This document shows, piece by piece, positions 61,242 to 64,000 of a stretch of DNA of 64,000 nucleotides. The DNA is from Roseovarius mucosus DSM 17069 (GTDB lineage: Bacteria > Pseudomonadota > Alphaproteobacteria > Rhodobacterales > Rhodobacteraceae), in the NCBI RefSeq assembly GCF_000768555.3, contig NZ_KN293976.1:124001-188000 (forward strand). The letters are read 5' to 3'. The notes under the pieces were generated by a model, which saw nothing but the letters and a program-made list of their open reading frames with translations, was not told the DNA's origin and ran no database searches. The number at the start of each line of letters is the position of its first letter. Within the stretch, counting starts at the first letter, position 1. A program made the translations under genes and the position numbers.

Positions 61242-61997
61242 TTATTGCGCGTAATCCGAACCTTCAGCATCCAGAATAGCCTTGAGTTCCGAAAGGTGGC
61301 GCTCCGCCTGACCGGGATAGTCATCGAGTTCCTGCGCTGTCTTTTCTGCAACCGCGTCGGACAGCACCCGCAAGGGCCGCCCGGTTTGCAAGGCGCGAAT
61401 ATAGGTCTCGGCGGCGCGCTCGAAGTAATAGAGCCTGTTAAAGGTGTCCGCGACACTGTCGCCAATGACCATCACACCATGGTTGCCCATGATCAGCACC
61501 TTGTGGCGCGGGTTGGTCAAAAGCCGCGCACAGCGCGCGCCCTCATCCTCGAATGCCAGCCCACCATAGCTCTCATCCACCACATGCCGATTGTAGAAGG
61601 TGGCGCAATTCTGGTCGATCGGCGGCAAACGGCTGTCGGCGAGGCTGGCCAGAACCGTGGCATGGATGGAATGCACATGCATGGCGCAACGGGCATGGGC
61701 GCAATGCCGGTGCAGACCGCCATGCAGGCCCCAGGCGGTCGGATCAGGCGCATTCGGACCCTCCAGCGTTTCGGGATCATTGGCATCCACGACGATCATG
61801 TCACTGGCCCGAATCCGGGCAAAATGCATCTGGTTGGGGTTCATCAGGAACCGCGTGCCGTCCTCATTGATCGACAGGCTGAAATGATTGGCCACCGCCT
61901 CGTGCATGTTAAGGCGCGCAGTCCAGCGAAAGGCGGCGGCAAGATCAACGCGCTCTTGCCAGTGGTCCATGTTGGGGCGCAGATTGGTCACGGTCAT
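61242..61997 (-). CDS. Class II aldolase/adducin family protein
   Basis: A 251-residue protein with the zinc-binding histidines of the family in MHVHSIHATVL and a later MGNHGVMVIG. Members are fuculose-phosphate-type aldolases or decarboxylases; adducin-like relatives lack activity. The N-terminal NHFSLSINEDGTRFLMNP is typical of a subgroup with unknown substrate. It overlaps the VOC gene upstream by 4 bases, so the two are translationally coupled. Confidence 0.87.
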   Translation of the reverse strand: MTVTNLRPNMDHWQERVDLAAAFRWTARLNMHEAVANHFSLSINEDGTRFLMNPNQMHFARIRASDMIVVDANDPETLEGPNAPDPTAWGLHGGLHRHCAHARCAMHVHSIHATVLASLADSRLPPIDQNCATFYNRHVVDESYGGLAFEDEGARCARLLTNPRHKVLIMGNHGVMVIGDSVADTFNRLYYFERAAETYIRALQTGRPLRVLSDAVAEKTAQELDDYPGQAERHLSELKAILDAEGSDYAQ

Positions 61998-62437
61998 GTC
62001 GCGTTCCTTTCAGTCTCGGTGAGGGGCCGCGAGGCGACCCAGGCATAGCCATCGGGGCACAGGATGCAGCATTCGCGCAGCCCATGGGGTTTGTTGGTGG
62101 GGGGTTGAAGGATCATGCCGCCCGCACCCGTCGCGCGGGCGGCGGCAATGTCTGGATCTGTGTCGAAGAGGTGAATCGATGCCCCGGCCCCACGCGGCGG
62201 GCTCTCGGGCACAAGGCCAAGGATCGGATTGGCGGCATAGGTGTGATCTGCGTGGAGTTGCATCACCTGATCACCGTAGACCATGATCGCAAAATCCGCG
62301 CTGATCCGGTGGGCAGTCATGCCATAGACATTCACGAGGAACGCCGCCTCACCCCGCACATCGCGCACCAAGAGGTTAAGGCCAAGCCCGCGCAGGCCCG
62401 CGCCGAAATCCTGTGGTGAAATGCTCTCGTAATCCAT
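61994..62437 (-). CDS. VOC-superfamily (glyoxalase/dioxygenase-fold) protein
   Basis: A 147-residue VOC protein with paired beta-alpha-beta modules (LGLNLLVRDVRGEAAFLVNV; ASIHLFDTDPDIAAARA; CILCPDGYAWVASRP). A metal site is not obvious; HADHTYAANP and the C-terminal segment may take part. Function cannot be given from sequence. It is the first gene of a two-gene unit with the class II aldolase and divergent from amn. Confidence 0.78.
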   Translation of the reverse strand: MDYESISPQDFGAGLRGLGLNLLVRDVRGEAAFLVNVYGMTAHRISADFAIMVYGDQVMQLHADHTYAANPILGLVPESPPRGAGASIHLFDTDPDIAAARATGAGGMILQPPTNKPHGLRECCILCPDGYAWVASRPLTETERNAT

Positions 62438-62511
62438 TGACGCCCCTTTGACCGCAGCTTGATCATGCCCCCGGCGCGTGTCAACCTGAGACCATGGCGC
62501 AGGAGACAGGC

Positions 62512-63975
62512 ATGAGCATCCACACCCCCGACCGGATCGACCCGGAGGCTTTCACAGAGGCGCGCGCGGCGGTGGACCGGCTCTGCCAGCTTTACGAGGC
62601 GAGCACGGCCTTTCTCTGTGACGCCTTTGCGCGCGCTTTGGCCGGGGATCTGCCGCAGGGCCGCGTGCGCGCCTTTTATCCCGAAATTCGCATGACCACC
62701 GCAACCTATGCCAAGGTCGATAGTCGCCTCAGTTTCGGCCATGTCTCCAACCCAGGAACCTATGCCGCAACCATCACGCGCCCGGACCTCTTTCGCGCCT
62801 ATCTGGAACAGCAGATCGGCTTGCTCTTGGTCAACCATGGCGTCGGGGTGACAATCGGCCTCTCCGACACGGCGATGCCAGTGCATTTCGCCGTCGCAGG
62901 CGATGCGGGGTTGAGCGTGCCGCAAGAGGGCGCAGCCGAGTTCACCTTGCGCGATTACTTTGACGTGCCGGATCTTGCGACCACCAATGATGACATCGTC
63001 AATGGTACATGGACGTCGGGGCTGGATGGCGCGGCCCCACTGGCGCCCTTTACCGCGCAACGTATTGATTATTCGCTGGCGCGGCTCACGCATTATACCG
63101 CGACCGACCCCTGCCACTTCCAGAACTACGTTCTTTTCACCAATTACCAATTCTATGTCTCGGAGTTCGAGACCTATGCCCGGCGCATGTTGGCCGATAG
63201 GACAAGCGGCTATACCGCCTTTGTCAGCACCGGCAATGCCGAGATCAGCGGGCCGGATGCCCCCTTGCCCGCGCCCGAGCGCTTGCCACAGATGCCCGCC
63301 TATCACCTCAAACGGGCGGATGGGTCTGGGATCACGCTGGTCAATATCGGAGTGGGGCCCTCCAATGCCAAGACCGCGACCGACCACATCGCCGTGCTGC
63401 GCCCGCATGCCTGGGTTATGGTGGGTCATTGCGCGGGGCTGCGCAATTCGCAGTCCTTGGGTGATTTCGTGCTGGCCCATGCCTACCTGCGCGAGGATCG
63501 CGTGCTTGATGCCGACCTGCCCGCCTGGGTACCGATCCCCGCGCTGGCCGAAATCCAGATCGCCCTGCAAGAGGCGGTGGCAGCAGAGACGCAGTTGGAG
63601 GGGTTTGACCTCAAGCGCGTCATGCGCACCGGGACCGTGGCCAGTGTGGACAACCGCAACTGGGAACTGCGCGAGCAATCGGGGCCGGTGCAGCGCCTCA
63701 GCCAATCGCGCGCCATAGCGCTCGACATGGAGAGCGCCACGATTGCCGCCAACGGATTCAGGTTCCGGGTGCCCTATGGAACCTTGCTATGTGTGTCGGA
63801 CAAGCCTTTGCAGGGCGAGTTGAAATTGCCAGGCATGGCCTCGGAATTCTATAAATCACAGGTCTCACGCCACCTGATGATCGGGATTCGCGCCATGGAA
63901 TCACTCCGCCGGATGCCGCTCGAACGCATCCACAGCCGCAAATTGCGCAGTTTTGAAGAGACGGCCTTCCTTTGA
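62512..63975 (+). CDS. amn: AMP nucleosidase
   Basis: Amn hydrolyses AMP to adenine and ribose-5-phosphate and so controls the AMP pool in the cytoplasm. The 487-residue protein has the N-terminal AMNp domain (IRMTTATYAKVDSRLSFGHV) and a C-terminal phosphorylase-like domain with NIGVGPSNAKTATDHIAVL, MVGHCAGLRNSQ and the catalytic-region ALDMESATIAANGFRF. ATG 62512 is preferred because AGGAG lies six bases upstream; ATG 62494 would add six residues. Length agrees with E. coli Amn (484). Confidence 0.95.
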   Translation: MSIHTPDRIDPEAFTEARAAVDRLCQLYEASTAFLCDAFARALAGDLPQGRVRAFYPEIRMTTATYAKVDSRLSFGHVSNPGTYAATITRPDLFRAYLEQQIGLLLVNHGVGVTIGLSDTAMPVHFAVAGDAGLSVPQEGAAEFTLRDYFDVPDLATTNDDIVNGTWTSGLDGAAPLAPFTAQRIDYSLARLTHYTATDPCHFQNYVLFTNYQFYVSEFETYARRMLADRTSGYTAFVSTGNAEISGPDAPLPAPERLPQMPAYHLKRADGSGITLVNIGVGPSNAKTATDHIAVLRPHAWVMVGHCAGLRNSQSLGDFVLAHAYLREDRVLDADLPAWVPIPALAEIQIALQEAVAAETQLEGFDLKRVMRTGTVASVDNRNWELREQSGPVQRLSQSRAIALDMESATIAANGFRFRVPYGTLLCVSDKPLQGELKLPGMASEFYKSQVSRHLMIGIRAMESLRRMPLERIHSRKLRSFEETAFL

Positions 63976-64000
63976 CCCTACGGAAATCCGCACAAAATCC

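Noticed and set aside
62332..63705. Long minus-strand frame (457 codons) opposite amn
   Set aside because: Shadow frame of AMP nucleosidase with no recognisable domain.
1..64000. CRISPR arrays, tRNA or rRNA genes, prophage
   Set aside because: No regularly spaced repeats, cloverleaf-forming segments or phage structural genes were recognised on reading both strands; short tRNAs could still be missed by eye.

Overview
The window looks like chromosomal DNA of a Roseobacter-group alphaproteobacterium (Rhodobacteraceae). The evidence is the high G+C and GC-rich third codon positions, the tauR-xsc arrangement, a SoeABC-type sulfite dehydrogenase, a DmdA-like GcvT-fold protein, and many solute-binding transport systems. 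No rRNA, tRNA, CRISPR array or intact prophage was seen. Most genes are tightly packed, with ATGA or TGATG overlaps.

Layout. 0-8 kb: 3' end of rpsA, then glmM, UDP-glucose dehydrogenase, an SDR, RidA with a DoxX-like membrane protein, and two small ferredoxin-like-fold proteins (ABM and NIPSNAP) next to an ArsR-type regulator. 8-17.5 kb: sulfonate module 1, tauR - xsc - ackA - soeA - (49-aa membrane peptide) - soeB - soeC. 17.5-23.4 kb: small membrane proteins, a Tat-exported cyclase-family protein, a secreted esterase, a YjbE-like small secreted protein, a phosphotransferase, a frameshifted DUF808 gene and an Lrp regulator. 23.5-27.6 kb: DmdA-like aminomethyltransferase-fold protein, OsmC, enoyl-CoA hydratase-fold protein and acyl-CoA ligase. 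27.6-34.9 kb, minus strand: a dipeptide-type ABC transporter with an XRE-cupin regulator and an M24 peptidase. 35-45.1 kb: a segment carrying transposase remnants (IS66, IS3, rve) with an iron/cobalamin-type ABC transporter, a LysR regulator, a cysteate sulfo-lyase/D-cysteine desulfhydrase homologue (cuyA) and a polar amino-acid ABC transporter. 45.2-52.3 kb: sulfonate module 2, a frameshifted lacI regulator, the tripartite transporter tctABC, and sauS-sauT. 52.4-54.2 kb: metal P-type ATPase. 54.3-61.2 kb: Ugp-like ABC transporter, metallophosphoesterase, DeoR regulator and divergent HAD phosphatase. 61.2-64 kb: class II aldolase, VOC protein and AMP nucleosidase.

How the genes work together. 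The strongest theme is C2/C3 sulfonate catabolism. Sulfoacetate would enter through TctABC, be activated by SauT and reduced by SauS to sulfoacetaldehyde, and be cleaved by Xsc to sulfite and acetyl phosphate. AckA would turn acetyl phosphate into acetate and ATP, and cytoplasmic SoeABC would oxidise the sulfite to sulfate. Cysteate could feed in through CuyA. Substrate assignments are inferred from homology and context. Candidate regulatory DNA was found for TauR (CTGG direct repeats before tauR and xsc), the LacI regulator (an AAACATTT-centred palindrome before tctA), the LysR regulator, and the DeoR regulator (two near-identical 16-bp sites in inverted orientation between the divergent genes).

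Two genes (DUF808 and lacI) are each broken by a single frameshift, which may be real or an assembly error.
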